A stretch of 5,563 nt of DNA from Paracoccaceae bacterium. GTDB taxonomy: Bacteria; Pseudomonadota; Alphaproteobacteria; Rhodobacterales; Rhodobacteraceae. Location: NCBI GenBank assembly GCA_003565055.1, contig PXDM01000078.1:1-5563 (forward strand), written 5' to 3'. Below, one piece after another: positions 4,171-5,563 of the stretch (position 1 is its first letter; the number at the start of each line of letters is the position of its first letter). The notes under the pieces were generated by a model that saw nothing but the letters and a program-made list of their open reading frames with translations, ran no database searches and had not been told where the DNA came from. The translations under genes were made by a program, and so were the position numbers.

Positions 4171-5563
4171 ATGACCCAGACATCCCAGGATCAGGTGTTG
4201 ATTTTCGACACGACCTTGCGCGACGGCGAACAGAGCCCCGGCGCAACCATGAGCCACACTGAAAAGCTGGAAATCGCGGCGCTCCTTGATGAGATGGGCG
4301 TTGACATTATCGAGGCGGGATTTCCCATCGCCTCTGAAGGCGATTTTCAGGCCGTGACCGAGATCGCAAAGAACGCGAAAAACTCCGTCATCTGCGGTCT
4401 GGCGCGGGCGAATCTGGCGGATATCGACCGCGCCTGGGACGCCGTGCGCCACGCGCCGCGCGCGCGGATCCATACCTTCATCGGCACCTCGCCGCTGCAT
4501 CGCGACATCACTGCGCTCGATCAGGACGGGATGGTGGCACGCGTGCACGAAACCGTAAGCCACGCGCGCAACCTGTGCGACAATATCCAGTGGTCGCCCA
4601 TGGATGCGACGCGCACGGAGCATGATTTCCTCTGCCGTGTGGTGGAAACCGCGATCAAGGCGGGGGCGACGACGATCAACATCCCCGACACTGTGGGCTA
4701 TACCTATCCGCGCGAAAGTGCCGATCTGATCGCGATGCTCTTGGAACGTGTGCCGGGCGCGGATGCGATCATCTTCGCCACGCATTGCCACAATGATCTG
4801 GGCATGGCGACGGCGAATGCGCTGGCGGCGGTGGAAGCGGGCGCGCGCCAGATTGAGTGCACGATCAACGGTCTGGGCGAACGCGCGGGCAATACGGCGC
4901 TGGAAGAGGTCGTGATGGCGCTGAAGGTGCGCAACGACATCCTGCCCTATGCCACGCGCATCGACACGACGAAGATCATGGGCATTTCGCGCATGGTCGC
5001 GGCGGTGTCGGGCTTTCCGGTGCAGTTCAACAAGGCGGTCGTGGGCAAGAACGCTTTTGCGCATGAATCGGGCATCCATCAGGACGGGATGCTGAAGAAC
5101 AAGGAAACCTTCGAGATCATGCGCCCCGAAGATGTGGGGCTGACGGCCACCAATCTGGTGATGGGCAAGCATTCGGGCCGCGCCGCGTTGCGCGCGAAAC
5201 TGTCGGAACTGGGCTATGAGCTGGGCGACAACCAGTTGAAGGATGTGTTCGTGCGCTTCAAGGCGCTCGCCGACCGCAAGAAGGAAGTCTATGACGACGA
5301 CCTGATCGCGCTGATGGCGCAATCGAGCCTTGAGGATGGCGATGCGTTCCTGCAATTGCGCCGCCTGCGCGTGATCTGCGGCACCGAAGGCCCGCAAGAG
5401 GCGGAACTGACGATGCTGGTCGGGGGTGAGGAGAAATTCATCGACGCGACGGGCGACGGGCCGGTGGATGCCTGTTTCAACGCGGTCAAGATGCTGTTTG
5501 CGCATGAGGCTCGGCTGGAGCTCTATCAGGTGCATGCGGTGACCGAAGGCACGGATGCGCAGG
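4171..5563 (+). CDS. leuA: 2-isopropylmalate synthase, 3' end beyond the window
   Basis: The first 464 residues of LeuA, which condenses acetyl-CoA with 3-methyl-2-oxobutanoate to give 2-isopropylmalate, the first committed step of leucine synthesis. The TIM-barrel catalytic domain starts with FDTTLRDGEQSPG (12-24). By alignment with E. coli, D18, H205, H207 and N241 are the divalent-metal ligands, the last three in THCHNDLG (204-211) and NGLGERAGN (233-241). HESGIHQDG (298-306) and GKHSGRAAL (332-340) mark the linker region. The C-terminal leucine-binding regulatory domain begins near 395 and shows TGDGPVDA (427-434). Type I LeuA is usually about 510-525 residues, so roughly 50-60 are missing. 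The RDGEQ and HCHND signatures also occur in homocitrate and citramalate synthases, but the overall sequence and the Leu-rich leader favour LeuA. Control probably combines leucine feedback on the enzyme with attenuation. The frame is open to the last base. Confidence 0.96.
   Translation, partial: MTQTSQDQVLIFDTTLRDGEQSPGATMSHTEKLEIAALLDEMGVDIIEAGFPIASEGDFQAVTEIAKNAKNSVICGLARANLADIDRAWDAVRHAPRARIHTFIGTSPLHRDITALDQDGMVARVHETVSHARNLCDNIQWSPMDATRTEHDFLCRVVETAIKAGATTINIPDTVGYTYPRESADLIAMLLERVPGADAIIFATHCHNDLGMATANALAAVEAGARQIECTINGLGERAGNTALEEVVMALKVRNDILPYATRIDTTKIMGISRMVAAVSGFPVQFNKAVVGKNAFAHESGIHQDGMLKNKETFEIMRPEDVGLTATNLVMGKHSGRAALRAKLSELGYELGDNQLKDVFVRFKALADRKKEVYDDDLIALMAQSSLEDGDAFLQLRRLRVICGTEGPQEAELTMLVGGEEKFIDATGDGPVDACFNAVKMLFAHEARLELYQVHAVTEGTDAQ

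Noticed and set aside
4132..5535. A 467-codon open frame antisense to leuA
   Set aside because: It is a shadow of the GC-biased leuA codons: the translation is rich in Arg, His and Gln, has no recognisable domain, and leuA on the other strand has every catalytic motif.

Overview
The window looks like chromosomal DNA of a high-GC alphaproteobacterium, most likely of the Rhodobacteraceae (Rhodobacter/Roseobacter relatives). The grounds are the strong G/C bias at third codon positions, the family character of each protein, and the lepB-rnc-era-DUF1491 order, which I recall from that group. No database search was possible. No tRNA, rRNA, CRISPR array, insertion sequence or sign of recent transfer was seen.

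Layout. (1) 19-1083, plus strand: a secreted solute-binding protein of the BMP/PnrA family (ABC import, probably of purine-type compounds), followed by a clear intrinsic terminator at 1119-1148. (2) 1171-3882, minus strand: a tight four-gene unit read lepB, rnc, era, DUF1491 gene. Each junction is a 4-base start/stop overlap (GTGA, ATGA, ATGA), so translation is probably coupled. It joins protein export (signal peptidase I), RNA processing (RNase III), 30S ribosome maturation (Era GTPase) and a small protein of unknown function. It converges on the BMP gene. (3) 3883-4170: a 288-base divergent regulatory region. (4) 4171 to the window end, plus strand: leuA (2-isopropylmalate synthase, first committed step of leucine synthesis), cut off at the 3' side.

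The most interesting part is the leuA leader. A 19-residue reading frame at 4025-4084 holds seven leucine codons, four of them consecutive (CTG CTG CTT CTT). It is followed by a perfect 10-base inverted repeat whose left arm overlaps the leader stop codon. A competing 7-base pairing uses the leucine codons themselves. This is the architecture of ribosome-mediated attenuation. A promoter-like pair (TTTCCA, 17 bases, TATAAC) would start transcription at or very near the leader ATG, and no Shine-Dalgarno sequence precedes it. The leader would then be translated from a leaderless transcript, as is known for trpL of Sinorhizobium meliloti. No U-tract follows the hairpin, so how the signal is converted to on/off (weak intrinsic, Rho-dependent or translational) is open.

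On the other strand, lepB has a perfect TTGACA -35 hexamer lying between the arms of a 9-base GC-rich inverted repeat, which may be an operator.
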